Numbered from the stretch's first letter, positions 6,834-16,069 are shown. The stretch: DNA of 16,767 nucleotides from GCA-001735895 sp964651385 (GCA_964651385.1 CAZYYM010000079.1:1-16767); one strand, 5' to 3'. Notes: generated by a model from the sequence alone, not told the origin. Made by a program: numbers and translations.

Positions 6834-8261
6834 TTGCACCAAATACGCTTCATACTGGATGGTGAAATAGTTGCTGTCGAAAATACCGAGCCAACCCGAT
6901 CGGTATTGCAGTATCTGCGCGAGGATTTAAACCGCACCGGTAGTAAGGAAGGTTGTGCCGAAGGTGACTGCGGCGCTTGTACCGTGGTTGTTGCTGAAGT
7001 GGTTAGAAATCATATCCAATATAAAGCCGTCAATGCCTGTATTCAGTTTTTGCCGACACTGGATGGTAAAGCTCTTTTTACGGTTGAATCTTTAAAACAG
7101 GATGACGGTAGTTTACATCCTGTACAGAGAGCCCTGGTTGATTATCATGGTTCACAATGCGGGTTTTGTACACCTGGCTTCGTCATGTCTTTGTATGGGT
7201 TGTACAAGAAGGGAAACAGTCCAGGTCGGGCGGTTGTCGACGATGCATTGTCGGGTAATTTATGCCGTTGTACCGGTTACCGACCGATTATCGACGCCGC
7301 GATGCATATGCACGATTACGATTTTGTCGATGACAATGATCAACGGTTGCTGGGGCAATTGAAAGCGTTAGATACTGCTCACGAAGCAGATACTGATTCT
7401 TATCGTTCCCCCACCGATTTACAAACCTTCGCAGACCTGTATCAACAAATACCTGATGCAATACTACTTGCCGGTGGTACCGATGTCGGGCTCTGGGTTA
7501 CCAAACAGTTGCGCGAATTACCTGAAGTCATTTATCTTGGCAATGTCGCAGAACTGAAACTAATCAGCCAAACCGAAGCAGGCATTGAAATTGGTGCAGC
7601 GGTGACGCTCGAAGACGCCTTTGCCTGTCTCTCAGAACCTTATCCTGAATTAAATGAAATGTTTCGCCGATTCGCATCGTTGCCGGTACGCAATGCGGGT
7701 ACTCTGGTTGGTAACATTGCCAACGGCTCACCGATTGGTGACTCAATGCCAGCCTTGATCAGTATTGGGGCCAGAGTTAAATTGCGACTTGGATTGAAAT
7801 CGCGAGAAATGGATTTAGAGGATTTGTATATCGACTATCAGAAGAATGCGATGAAAACGAGTGAATTCGTCGAGTCAGTATTTATTCCAAAGCGGGAAAC
7901 TTCGTTGCAGTTGCAATGTTACAAACTTGGCAAGCGTTTCGATCAGGATATTTCAGCGGTTTGTGCCGCCTTTGCCATGCGACTCGATGGCGGGAGAGTG
8001 GAAAGTATCAAGATTGCTTTTGGCGGTATGGCTGCGGTTCCCAAACGTGCGTTGCAAACCGAAGATTTGCTAACCGGTAAAACCTGGGATGAAAAATCTA
8101 TACAACAAGGAATGGATTTGATAAAGCAAGAATTTCAGCCAATGTCTGATATGCGGGCCAGTGAAGCCTATCGCAAGCAGGCTTCGTCTAACCTGCTTTA
8201 TCGTTTTTATTTGCACACCAGTTCGAATACCGCGCTGAATGTGTTCGAGGTGAGTGCCTGA
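6834..8261 (+). CDS. xdhA: xanthine dehydrogenase small subunit (2Fe-2S and FAD)
   Basis: Electron-transfer subunit of 475 aa of the cytoplasmic xanthine dehydrogenase that oxidises hypoxanthine and xanthine to urate. The plant-type [2Fe-2S] domain (about 1-75) has Cys41, Cys46, Cys49 and Cys69. The second, helical [2Fe-2S] domain (about 85-160) has Cys109, Cys112, Cys144 and Cys146 in CGFCTPG and NLCRCTGYRP. The FAD domain (about 190-360) has LLAGGTDVGLW and NAGTLVGNIANGSPIGDS, followed by the CO-dehydrogenase flavoprotein C-terminal domain (about 370-470). All eight Fe-S cysteines are present. The start must be TTG at 6834: there is no in-frame ATG or GTG near the N-terminus, and the family begins with about this IRFILDGE segment. 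A TTG start with an AGAGGT site about 10 nt upstream suggests coupled translation from the HIU hydrolase gene. The stop overlaps the xdhB ATG by one base. Confidence 0.93.
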   Translation: MHQIRFILDGEIVAVENTEPTRSVLQYLREDLNRTGSKEGCAEGDCGACTVVVAEVVRNHIQYKAVNACIQFLPTLDGKALFTVESLKQDDGSLHPVQRALVDYHGSQCGFCTPGFVMSLYGLYKKGNSPGRAVVDDALSGNLCRCTGYRPIIDAAMHMHDYDFVDDNDQRLLGQLKALDTAHEADTDSYRSPTDLQTFADLYQQIPDAILLAGGTDVGLWVTKQLRELPEVIYLGNVAELKLISQTEAGIEIGAAVTLEDAFACLSEPYPELNEMFRRFASLPVRNAGTLVGNIANGSPIGDSMPALISIGARVKLRLGLKSREMDLEDLYIDYQKNAMKTSEFVESVFIPKRETSLQLQCYKLGKRFDQDISAVCAAFAMRLDGGRVESIKIAFGGMAAVPKRALQTEDLLTGKTWDEKSIQQGMDLIKQEFQPMSDMRASEAYRKQASSNLLYRFYLHTSSNTALNVFEVSA

Positions 8262-10558
8262 TGGATACCCGACCGGGGCAGTCTACAGCGCACGAATCGG
8301 CGCATTTGCATGTTGCCGGTGAAGCCGACTATGTCGATGATATTGCGGAACTGGCAGGGACTTTATACGCTGCGCCGGGATTAAGCCAACGCGCTCATGC
8401 GAATATCAAGTCGATCGACCTCAATGCAGTTAAAACCAGCGAAGACGTAGTTGCGGTATTGACTGCGAACGATATTCCTGGCCAAAATAATTGCGGACCA
8501 ATCTTGGACGACGATCCTATTCTGGCGGACGGTAGAGTTTCCTACTTTGGGCAACCGGTTTTTGTCGTCATTGCTAATACGATAATAGCTGCGCGAAAGG
8601 CCGTAGGAAAAGCGGTAATAAATTACGATGAATTACCAGTCTTACTGGATGTTAAAGCCGCAAAACAGGCAGAGTCTTGGGTATTGCCACCAGCCCAATT
8701 ACGTCGTGGTGATGCTAAAGCCGCTATGGCTGACTCGCCAAATCAAATGAGCGGCGAAATTTCGGTCGGCGGCCAGGAGCAGTTTTATCTGGAAGGACAG
8801 ATATCTTACGCCGCGCCGCGTGAAGACGGTTGTATACATTTGTGGTGTTCAACCCAGCATCCGACCGAGATGCAACAAATTGTCGCGCATGCGTTACGTC
8901 TCGACTTTAATCAGGTGCTGGTGGAAATGAGACGCATGGGTGGTGGCTTTGGCGGTAAAGAATCACAGTCGGCAATTTTTGCCTGTATCGCATCGATTGC
9001 CGCGAAGCATTTAAATCGGCCGGTGAAAATTCGTCTTGACCGTGATGATGACATGATGATTACCGGAAAACGTCACGGCTTTCACTTCGATTACCAGGTT
9101 GGTTATGACGACGACGGCCTGATTCGGGCGGTCGATATCGACATGGCCGCGCAGGCCGGATTTTCCGCAGACCTGACCGGACCAGTGGTGACGCGGGCAG
9201 TTTGTCATCTCGACAATGCTTATTATCTGAACGATGTCAGCATAAATGCGTACAGCTGCAAAACCAATACCCAATCGAATACGGCCTTTCGCGGTTTCGG
9301 CGGTCCGCAGGGCGCGATTGCGATTGAATATATGATCGACGATATCGCACGCAATCTCGGCAAAGACCCGCTTGAGATACGCAAGTTGAATTACTATGGG
9401 ACCGGACAGCGAAATGTAACGCCCTACGGACAAATCGTTGAAGACAATGTGATGCCGGAGTTATCGGCTCAACTGGAAGGGAGCAGTGATTATGCTGAAC
9501 GACGAAAAGCGATTCGAGATTTTAATCAAACCAGCCCGATTTTACGTAAAGGTCTGGCGCTGACTCCTTTGAAATTCGGTATTTCTTTTAATCTGGTGCA
9601 TTTTAACCAGGCCGGAGCGCTGGTGCATATTTACACCGATGGATCGGTACTGGTAAACCATGGTGGCACCGAAATGGGGCAGGGTTTACATACCAAGGTT
9701 GCGCAGGTTGTGGCACAGGAGTTTGGTATCAATGTGAATCGTATTCGCGCGACAGCAACCGATACCAGCAAGGTAGCGAATACCTCCGCAACCGCCGCTT
9801 CAACCGGCGCCGACCTAAATGGTAAGGCGGCGCAAAATGCGGCGGGTAAAATAAAAGATCGCTTGACCGAATTTGCTTGCCAGCATTTTGGTGGTGATGT
9901 TGCTGAAGTCCAATTTGCCAATGATCAGGTATCCTGCGCCGGTAAAAGCCTGCCATTCAAGGAATTTGTCCTGCTCGCCTACCAGGCCCGGGTACAACTC
10001 TGGTCGGATGGTTTTTACAAAACGCCTGGACTTCATTGGGACGGCGTCAATATGCAAGGCAGTCCATTTTATTATTTTGCCTACGGGGCGGCGGTGTCCG
10101 AAGTCGTTGTTGATACTTTAACGGGTGAGTGGAAACTGCTAAGAGCGGATATTTTGCACGACGCCGGAAATTCAATTAATCCTGCGATTGATATCGGCCA
10201 GATAGAGGGCGCCTATATTCAGGGAATGGGCTGGTTAACGAGTGAAGAGCTGGTCTGGGATGATAGGGGTCGTTTGACCACGCACGCACCTTCTACCTAC
10301 AAAATTCCGACGATTACCGATTGTCCGGCCGAGTTTCATACAGAACTGTTTGATAATCTTAATGTTAAAGATTCTATAATGCGTTCGAAAGCCGTCGGTG
10401 AACCGCCTCTGTTATTACCATTTTCGGTGTTCTTTGCCATTCGTGATGCCATTTCGAGTGTCGATAGCCACAAACTGAACCCACCATTGCGTGCTCCGGC
10501 AACACCCGAGGCCATACTCGATTCGATAACTGCGGTTCGTGCAGGTAGAGCAGGTTAG
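8261..10558 (+). CDS. xdhB: xanthine dehydrogenase large, molybdopterin-binding subunit
   Basis: Catalytic subunit of 765 aa carrying the molybdenum cofactor; hydroxylates hypoxanthine and xanthine to urate, passing electrons to XdhA. The N-terminal a/b hammerhead domain (about 15-135) is followed by Moco-binding domains. The motifs are CSTQHPTEMQ, MGGGFGGKES near 226, AFRGFGGPQG near 343, GGTEMGQGLHTK near 470 and AVGEPPLLLP, in which Glu714 is the expected catalytic base. Length is normal for bacterial XdhB. The ATG at 8261 overlaps the xdhA stop (TGATG), typical of coupled translation of two subunits. The closest alternatives, aldehyde or CO dehydrogenase large subunits, are unlikely because of the Xdh-type motifs and the adjacent xdhC and ureide genes. 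Confidence 0.94.
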   Translation: MDTRPGQSTAHESAHLHVAGEADYVDDIAELAGTLYAAPGLSQRAHANIKSIDLNAVKTSEDVVAVLTANDIPGQNNCGPILDDDPILADGRVSYFGQPVFVVIANTIIAARKAVGKAVINYDELPVLLDVKAAKQAESWVLPPAQLRRGDAKAAMADSPNQMSGEISVGGQEQFYLEGQISYAAPREDGCIHLWCSTQHPTEMQQIVAHALRLDFNQVLVEMRRMGGGFGGKESQSAIFACIASIAAKHLNRPVKIRLDRDDDMMITGKRHGFHFDYQVGYDDDGLIRAVDIDMAAQAGFSADLTGPVVTRAVCHLDNAYYLNDVSINAYSCKTNTQSNTAFRGFGGPQGAIAIEYMIDDIARNLGKDPLEIRKLNYYGTGQRNVTPYGQIVEDNVMPELSAQLEGSSDYAERRKAIRDFNQTSPILRKGLALTPLKFGISFNLVHFNQAGALVHIYTDGSVLVNHGGTEMGQGLHTKVAQVVAQEFGINVNRIRATATDTSKVANTSATAASTGADLNGKAAQNAAGKIKDRLTEFACQHFGGDVAEVQFANDQVSCAGKSLPFKEFVLLAYQARVQLWSDGFYKTPGLHWDGVNMQGSPFYYFAYGAAVSEVVVDTLTGEWKLLRADILHDAGNSINPAIDIGQIEGAYIQGMGWLTSEELVWDDRGRLTTHAPSTYKIPTITDCPAEFHTELFDNLNVKDSIMRSKAVGEPPLLLPFSVFFAIRDAISSVDSHKLNPPLRAPATPEAILDSITAVRAGRAG

Positions 10559-10562
10559 GCGC

Positions 10563-11564
10563 ATGAATGACTGGTTGCAGATGCTGGATCGATTACGAAA
10601 ACTCGACACAGCCTGTGTGATGGTAACGGTAGCCTCGACCGTCGGCTCAACACCGCGTGAAGTGGGTAGTAAGATGATCGTCACTGCAAATTCGCTTTAT
10701 GGCACGATTGGGGGTGGGAATCTTGAATTTCAGGCTTGTTCGATTGCTCGAGATCAGCTTGATAATCCGCTACCACAGCAGCTAAGACGATTTCCGCTTG
10801 GTGCTGGTTTGGGGCAGTGTTGCGGCGGTCTGGTAACTCTGCTGTTTGAGCCGATTGTTGAGGTAAGGGAATGGATTGACGCCGCGATAGAATACGAAAG
10901 GCTGAACAGGGAATGGGTTCGTGAAGTGCCGATGCTTGACGTGGATTCGCCGATTGTCGTTCGATCATGTCTGGATGAAGAAAAAACCTGCCTGATTGAT
11001 AATAATTGCTTCGTCGAAGTCAGTCGTTCTGCTTGTATTGAATTAACATTATTTGGTGCGGGGCATGTCGGGCGGGCCATCGTCAATGCGCTACGTGATT
11101 TGCCGATAAGGATTCGTTGGGTCGATAGTCGGGAAAACGAGTTTCCCGATGAAGTTTCAGCCAATGTCGAACTGATCGGTACAGACATTCCCGAAGCCGA
11201 AGTAGATAATGCGAGTAGCAATGCTTTTTTTCTGGTGATGACTCACAGTCACGACCTTGATCAGTCGTTAAGTGAGGCCATTTTAAAACGCGGCGATTTT
11301 ATCTATTTTGGATTAATTGGATCAAACGGAAAACGCCGGATGTTTGAAACCCGCATGCAACGACGTGGTATCGAAGTAGATAGATTTAAATATATGACAT
11401 GCCCGATAGGCATTGAGGGTATTCGCAGTAAACAGCCTGAGGTGATTGCTGTTTCGGTTGTTGCGCAAATCATGCAGGTATACGATGCGCACTGCCAGAT
11501 AGAACAAAAAGAAATAAACCAGTCTCCAAGACACGCAGGGGGAGCAAATGGGGTTCGACATTAA
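10563..11564 (+). CDS. xdhC: XdhC, molybdenum cofactor insertion/maturation protein
   Basis: Maturation factor of 333 aa that binds molybdenum cofactor, assists its sulfuration and loads it into XdhB; it is not part of the final enzyme. The N-terminal XdhC/CoxI domain (about 1-110) has VASTVGSTPREVGSKMIV, GTIGGGNLEF and GLGQCCGG with Cys86/Cys87, the residues linked to cofactor binding in the family. A C-terminal Rossmann domain (about 160-320) begins with LTLFGAGHVGRAIVNAL and includes MTHSHDLD and FGLIGSNGKRR. ATG 10563 lies 4 nt after the xdhB stop and is preferred over a GTG 24 nt upstream that would overlap xdhB. The last 17 nt overlap the start of the ABC ATPase gene, tying the transporter to the same transcript. 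Confidence 0.92.
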   Translation: MNDWLQMLDRLRKLDTACVMVTVASTVGSTPREVGSKMIVTANSLYGTIGGGNLEFQACSIARDQLDNPLPQQLRRFPLGAGLGQCCGGLVTLLFEPIVEVREWIDAAIEYERLNREWVREVPMLDVDSPIVVRSCLDEEKTCLIDNNCFVEVSRSACIELTLFGAGHVGRAIVNALRDLPIRIRWVDSRENEFPDEVSANVELIGTDIPEAEVDNASSNAFFLVMTHSHDLDQSLSEAILKRGDFIYFGLIGSNGKRRMFETRMQRRGIEVDRFKYMTCPIGIEGIRSKQPEVIAVSVVAQIMQVYDAHCQIEQKEINQSPRHAGGANGVRH

Positions 11565-13095
11565 AGATGAAATAAGACTGAAACTGAATGGAATTACCAA
11601 AATATACCCGTCGGTAATTGCGAATGAAGATGTTTCGCTGAAAGTTCGTCGTGGGGAAATCCATGCCGTACTCGGTGAGAACGGTGCCGGTAAAAGCACA
11701 CTGATGAAAATGATTTACGGCGTAACCAGGCCCGATGCCGGTGAATTAATATGGGAGGGTGAATCTATTCAAGTCGAGAATCCGGCACATGCGCGAAATC
11801 TCGGCATTGGCATGGTGTTTCAGCATTTCTCTCTGTTTGAAACTTTAAGCGTGGTGGAAAATGTGGCGCTGGCATTGCCAGGTAAAGTTGATCTGGGCGA
11901 ACTTGCACAGCAAATTATTGAAGTTTCCAATCGCTATGGTTTACCCGTTGATCCGCAACGCCTGGTACATGCGCTTTCGGTCGGTGAACGCCAACGCGTC
12001 GAAATTATCCGATGCTTGCTGCAAAACCCCAGATTACTGATCATGGATGAACCGACATCGGTTCTCACCCCGCAAGCGGTGCGAAAATTATTTGATACGC
12101 TACGCCAGCTTGCCGAAGAAGGTTGCAGTATTTTGTATATCAGTCACAAGCTCGACGAAATTCAGGAGCTTTGCCACGTTGCCACGGTTTTACGAAATGG
12201 TAAGGTGACCGGTGATTGTATTCCGTCCGAAGAAACCCCGAAGTCGATGGCTAGCCTCATGATCGGTAAAGAGCTTCCGGTATGTCAACACGAAGCGCCG
12301 AGTGAGCTCGGTGAAGTGCGTTTGCGTTTAAAGGGATTGACCCTGGCTTCGGATGATCCTTTCGGTACCGAATTGCAGGCTATCGATCTGGAAATTAATT
12401 CGGGCGAGATTTTTGGCATTGCCGGGGTTTCCGGTAACGGTCAGCAGGAATTGCTCTATGCTCTGTCCGGCGAGGAATTGCTTGCCGATAAAAATGCGAT
12501 AGAAATTTGTGGCGAGGCATCGGGTACCGCTGCCCCCGACAGACGGCGCATGACCGGCATGGGCTTTGTACCCGAAGAGCGGCTGGGCCGAGGCGCCGTG
12601 CCACAGATGTCACTGGCTGAAAACGCCTTATTGACAGCTCACGGTAAAGGTATGCTGGCCAACGGCATGATTCAATTCACACGGGTAAGTCATTTTGCCG
12701 ATCAATGTATTGAAAAATTTGATGTTAAATGCGGGGGTAGTCAGGCTGCGGCAAAATCACTCTCCGGCGGAAACTTGCAGAAATTCATCATGGGCAGGGA
12801 GATTTTGCAGACACCTAAACTGTTAGTGGTCTCACAGCCGACCTGGGGTGTTGATGTCGGTGCAGCGGCCTTTATTCGACAACAACTCATTGATTTGCGC
12901 AATGAAGGTGCTGCGATTCTGGTGATTTCCGAAGAGCTGGAGGAGCTATTTGAAGTTTCGGACCGAATTGCGGTGATTGCCAACGGAAAATTGTCACCGG
13001 CGAAAAAGCTCGCCGAAACCAGTATCGATGAAATAGGTGTCTGGATGAGTGGTATGTGGCCAGATGCCGGCGCTGAGGTAGTTGCTCATGCTTAG
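11548..13095 (+). CDS. ABC transporter ATPase, BMP/nucleoside (purine) uptake type
   Basis: Double ATPase of 515 aa on the cytoplasmic face of a purine/nucleoside-type importer. NBD1 is intact: Walker A GENGAGKST (43-51), signature LSVGERQ (143-149), and Walker B with Asp167 and catalytic Glu168. NBD2 is degenerate: the Walker A region is VSGNGQQ (294-300) without the Lys-Ser/Thr. Its signature LSGGNLQK is kept (405-412), and the catalytic Glu is replaced by Gln430 in SQPTWGVD. This asymmetry is usual for the group (NupA/RbsA relatives) and is not a defect. ATG 11548 has a strong GGGGGAGCAA site inside the 3' end of xdhC and overlaps it by 17 nt. The gene overlaps the first permease by 8 nt. 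Location after xdhABC suggests the cargo is a purine base, nucleoside or urate rather than a sugar; this is inference. Confidence 0.88.
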   Translation: MGFDIKDEIRLKLNGITKIYPSVIANEDVSLKVRRGEIHAVLGENGAGKSTLMKMIYGVTRPDAGELIWEGESIQVENPAHARNLGIGMVFQHFSLFETLSVVENVALALPGKVDLGELAQQIIEVSNRYGLPVDPQRLVHALSVGERQRVEIIRCLLQNPRLLIMDEPTSVLTPQAVRKLFDTLRQLAEEGCSILYISHKLDEIQELCHVATVLRNGKVTGDCIPSEETPKSMASLMIGKELPVCQHEAPSELGEVRLRLKGLTLASDDPFGTELQAIDLEINSGEIFGIAGVSGNGQQELLYALSGEELLADKNAIEICGEASGTAAPDRRRMTGMGFVPEERLGRGAVPQMSLAENALLTAHGKGMLANGMIQFTRVSHFADQCIEKFDVKCGGSQAAAKSLSGGNLQKFIMGREILQTPKLLVVSQPTWGVDVGAAAFIRQQLIDLRNEGAAILVISEELEELFEVSDRIAVIANGKLSPAKKLAETSIDEIGVWMSGMWPDAGAEVVAHA

Positions 13096-14152
13096 ACTAG
13101 AACCGAGAGCCGAATCATCAGAAATGATGTCTTATCTATCGCCTTTGCTGGCGGTGGCGTTGATGTTACTCGGTGGGGTGATTCTATTTTCGGTACTGGG
13201 CAAAAACCCGATTGAAGGTTTCCGTATATTTTTTATCAACCCGGTCAGTGATTTATATGGTGTTGGCGAACTGTTTTTGAAAGCTACGCCGTTAATGCTC
13301 GTCGCAATCGGGCTTGCGATAGGATTTCGCGCTAACGTCTGGAATATCGGCGCCGAAGGGCAGTACATCATGGGTGGTGTTGCCGCCAGCGCGGTGGCGC
13401 TGTATTTTCATGAATCGGAAGGATTTCATATTTTGATACTGATGGTGGTTGCCGGTTGTATCGGTGGTATGCTGTGGGCGTCGATTCCGGCTTTTTTGAA
13501 GACGCGTTTTAATACCAACGAAATACTGGTTTCACTGATGCTTGTCTATGTTGCGCAGCTTGCCGTATCCTGGCTGGTTCACGGACCGATGATGGATCCC
13601 GACGGATTCAATTTTCCGCAATCGCGTATGTTTGAAGAATCGGCATTGCTGCCTGTTCTTATCGAAGATACCCGCCTAAATATCGCTTTTACCTTTGCCA
13701 TTGCGGCGTTGATAGCGGGTTATATATTTATGTACCGAAGCTTTCTCGGCTTTCAGATGCAAGTTGCCGGAAATGCTGCGAATGCCGCGCGGTATGCGGG
13801 ATTTTCCTCCAGGCGTATGATCTGGATCGGTTTGCTCAGTGGTGGTGCAATGGCCGGCATTGCCGGTATGTCTGAAGTGGCAGGACCGATGGAGCAGCTC
13901 ACCGAGCATGTATCAAATAATTATGGGTTTGCGGCGATTATTGTTGCTTTCGTCGCACGCTTAAATCCAGTGGGTATTTTCTTCGCCAGCCTCCTCATGG
14001 CCCTGTTATATCTAGGTGGTGAACAAGCACAACAGTATATGAATCTACCCTCGTCGATCTCCAATGTATTCCAGGGCATGTTGCTGATGTTCCTGCTCGG
14101 TTCTGATGTGTTTATTAACTACCGACTGAAGTGGGGTAAGGCCAATGGATAG
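13088..14152 (+). CDS. ABC transporter permease 1, BMP/nucleoside type
   Basis: Inner-membrane permease of 354 aa with about eight to nine hydrophobic segments, from near residue 15 to near 345. It belongs to the BPD_transp_2 (branched-chain/nucleoside permease) family. Diagnostic sequence: FRANVWNIGAEGQYIMGG, the family's conserved early cytoplasmic loop, and AGNAANAARYAGFSSRRMIWIGLLSGGAMAGIAGMSEV, the region expected to contact the ATPase. ATG 13088 gives an 8-nt overlap with the ATPase stop; a TTG two codons earlier is possible but less likely. It pairs with the shorter second permease encoded next to form the heterodimeric channel, as in NupP/NupQ-like systems. Confidence 0.88.
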   Translation: MLRLEPRAESSEMMSYLSPLLAVALMLLGGVILFSVLGKNPIEGFRIFFINPVSDLYGVGELFLKATPLMLVAIGLAIGFRANVWNIGAEGQYIMGGVAASAVALYFHESEGFHILILMVVAGCIGGMLWASIPAFLKTRFNTNEILVSLMLVYVAQLAVSWLVHGPMMDPDGFNFPQSRMFEESALLPVLIEDTRLNIAFTFAIAALIAGYIFMYRSFLGFQMQVAGNAANAARYAGFSSRRMIWIGLLSGGAMAGIAGMSEVAGPMEQLTEHVSNNYGFAAIIVAFVARLNPVGIFFASLLMALLYLGGEQAQQYMNLPSSISNVFQGMLLMFLLGSDVFINYRLKWGKANG

Positions 14153-15077
14153 CACATTGATCACATCGGTTCTGGTCGCCACAATTGTTGCCGGAACACC
14201 CCTGATTATTGTCGCACTAGGGCAATTAATCGCCGAAAAATCGGGTGTGCTAAACCTCGGTGCCGAAGGCATGATGGCAATGGGGGCAGTTGCCGGTTTT
14301 GCGGTGACATTTCACACCGGTAATCCCTGGCTTGGTGTGCTCGCGGGTATGCTGGCCGGTATGTTGATGTCATTTTTATTCGCCATAGTGGTACTGACAT
14401 TGATGGGCAATCAGGTGGCAACTGGTCTGGCCTTGTCTATCTTCGGTGTTGGATTGTCGGCTTTCATCGGAAAACCCTATGAGTCGGAAATTCTGCAAAC
14501 CGTAGGCTCCATCCGTATTCCCTTGTTCGCCGATATCCCGGTTATCGGGCCGGCGTTATTTGATCAACAGGCGCTGGTGTATTTTTCCTGGTTGTTGTTT
14601 GGCGGTATTGTCTGGTTTTTATATCGCAGCCAGTCAGGCCTGGTTTTACGCGCGGTAGGTGAATCGCCCGCTTCGGCTCATTCAATTGGTTATCCTGTTA
14701 TCCGAATCCGCTATATGGCGACGTTGTTTGGTGGCGCCATGGCAGGTATTGGCGGTTCATTCCTGTCGGTATTTTATACACCGCTGTGGGTCGAGGGTAT
14801 GGTTTCAGGTCGAGGCTGGATAGCGATAGCACTGGTTGTATTTGCAACCTGGCGGCCCTTCCGGGTACTCGTTGGCGCCTATTTGTTTGGTGGTGTAATG
14901 GTCGTTCAGCTATTTGTACAAGGTTCTGGACTGGAGATTAATATTCCTTCACAGTTCCTTTCGGCATTGCCTTATCTGGCGACAATTATCGTTTTGGTAC
15001 TTATTTCGCGCGATCAAAACACCGTTCGTTTGAATGCGCCCGTATCATTGGGTATACCCTATCGACCCGATGTATGA
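14145..15077 (+). CDS. ABC transporter permease 2, BMP/nucleoside type
   Basis: Inner-membrane permease of 310 aa with about eight hydrophobic segments, partner of the preceding permease. The family motif EKSGVLNLGAEGMMAMGAVAG is present near residues 27-47. The coupling region near 175-200 reads VGESPASAHSIGYPVIRIRYMATLFGGAMAGIGGS. The shorter length relative to permease 1 is the normal pattern for this importer group. ATG 14145 overlaps the permease 1 stop by 8 nt. After its stop there are 25 nt before a very strong ribosome site (GAGGAGGA, 15103-15110) that serves the binding protein, which must be made in excess over the membrane parts. Confidence 0.88.
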   Translation: MDSTLITSVLVATIVAGTPLIIVALGQLIAEKSGVLNLGAEGMMAMGAVAGFAVTFHTGNPWLGVLAGMLAGMLMSFLFAIVVLTLMGNQVATGLALSIFGVGLSAFIGKPYESEILQTVGSIRIPLFADIPVIGPALFDQQALVYFSWLLFGGIVWFLYRSQSGLVLRAVGESPASAHSIGYPVIRIRYMATLFGGAMAGIGGSFLSVFYTPLWVEGMVSGRGWIAIALVVFATWRPFRVLVGAYLFGGVMVVQLFVQGSGLEINIPSQFLSALPYLATIIVLVLISRDQNTVRLNAPVSLGIPYRPDV

Positions 15078-15116
15078 AACTAAACAACACAAACTAACAT
15101 CCGAGGAGGATAGTAA

Positions 15117-15216
15117 NNNNNNNNNNNNNNNNNNNNNNNNNNNNNNNNNNNNNNNNNNNNNNNNNNNNNNNNNNNNNNNNNNNNNNNNNNNNNNNNNNNN
15201 NNNNNNNNNNNNNNNN
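15117..15216. other. assembly gap of 100 Ns
   Basis: Exactly 100 undetermined bases lie immediately after the ribosome site of the binding-protein gene. The round number suggests a placeholder for unknown length. The missing part of the BMP protein (signal peptide plus roughly the first 60-80 residues of the fold) would need about 250-300 nt, so the true gap is probably larger than drawn. Confidence 0.95.
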
Positions 15217-16055
15217 GCGAAATGGCGAAACGTGGGGATAAAGTCATCTTTGCTACCAGCTTCGGTTACATGAACTACATGCTGAAAGTTTCCAAGAAAT
15301 TTCCCAAAACAGCTTTTATGCACGCTACCGGTTATAAGATGGGTAAAAATATGGGTATTTATAATGCCCGTTTTTACGAAGGTCGTTATCTGACGGGCGT
15401 TATAGCGGGTGAAATGACTAAGTCGAACGTACTCGGTTATGTCGCAGCTTTCCCGATACCTGAAGTATTGCAGGGCATTAATGCATTTATAAGGGGCGCA
15501 CGTAGCGTGAATCCAAAAGCTGAATTGCGCGTGATCTGGGTGAACTCCTGGTATGACCCGGGGAAAGAACGCCAGGCCGCGATGACACTGATGTCACAAA
15601 GTGCCGATGTGATTACCCATCATACCGACTCAACCGCAGTTGTACAGGCCGCCGAGGAGCAGGGTAAATACGCCTTTGGTTACCATTCGGATATGTCCAA
15701 GTACGGGCCTAAAGCGCATCTGACAGCGACGACGCATCATTGGGGTGATTTTTACATCAAAACCGTTAATGACGTGAAAGCAGGTAAATGGAAGCCGAGC
15801 GCTGTCTGGGGTGGTTATAAGGAAGGCATGATTAGTCTGGCGCCGTTAAATCCTGCGATACCGACAGAGCTTCAGGCGCGTATTCACAAGATGGAAAAGC
15901 AGCTGGCGGAGGGTAGCCTGCACCCGTTTAGCGGGCCGGTGGTTGATCAGGACGGTAAGGTTCGAGTTGCGGCCGGAGCAACTATGAGTGACGGCGATCT
16001 GAATGGCATGAATTACTATGTCGAAGGCGTGGTCAGTAAATTGCCCAAGCAATGA
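15217..16055 (+). CDS. BMP-family substrate-binding protein of the ABC importer, 5' end missing
   Basis: Periplasmic binding protein of the basic membrane protein (BMP/PnrA/Med) family, which captures purine nucleosides or related ligands for the importer encoded just upstream. 278 codons are visible; relatives have about 350, so the signal peptide and first part of lobe 1 are lost in the N gap. Recognised sequence: GDKVIFATSFGYMNYML, FMHATGYKMGKNMGIYNARFYEGRYLTGVIAGEMTKSN.LGYVAAFPIPEV. This is followed by the strongly conserved WVNSWYDPGKERQAA and DVITHHTDSTAVVQAAEEQGKYAFGYHSDMSKYGPKA. The true start should be within the first few gap bases, since a strong ribosome site ends 6 nt before the gap. 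The first in-frame Met after the gap (15222) is not a real start. Ligand is inferred from context as xanthine, urate or another purine. Confidence 0.88.
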
Positions 16056-16069
16056 TTTTTCGAATTAGG

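Noticed and set aside
9011..10121. Several long antisense and out-of-frame openings inside xdhB, up to 140 codons
   Set aside because: They are shadows of a strongly supported coding sequence; none has a recognisable domain or start context.
12415..12850. Second nucleotide-binding domain of the ABC ATPase lacks Walker A Lys and catalytic Glu
   Set aside because: This asymmetry is normal for the BMP/nucleoside and RbsA-like ATPases; the first domain is intact, so it is not decay.
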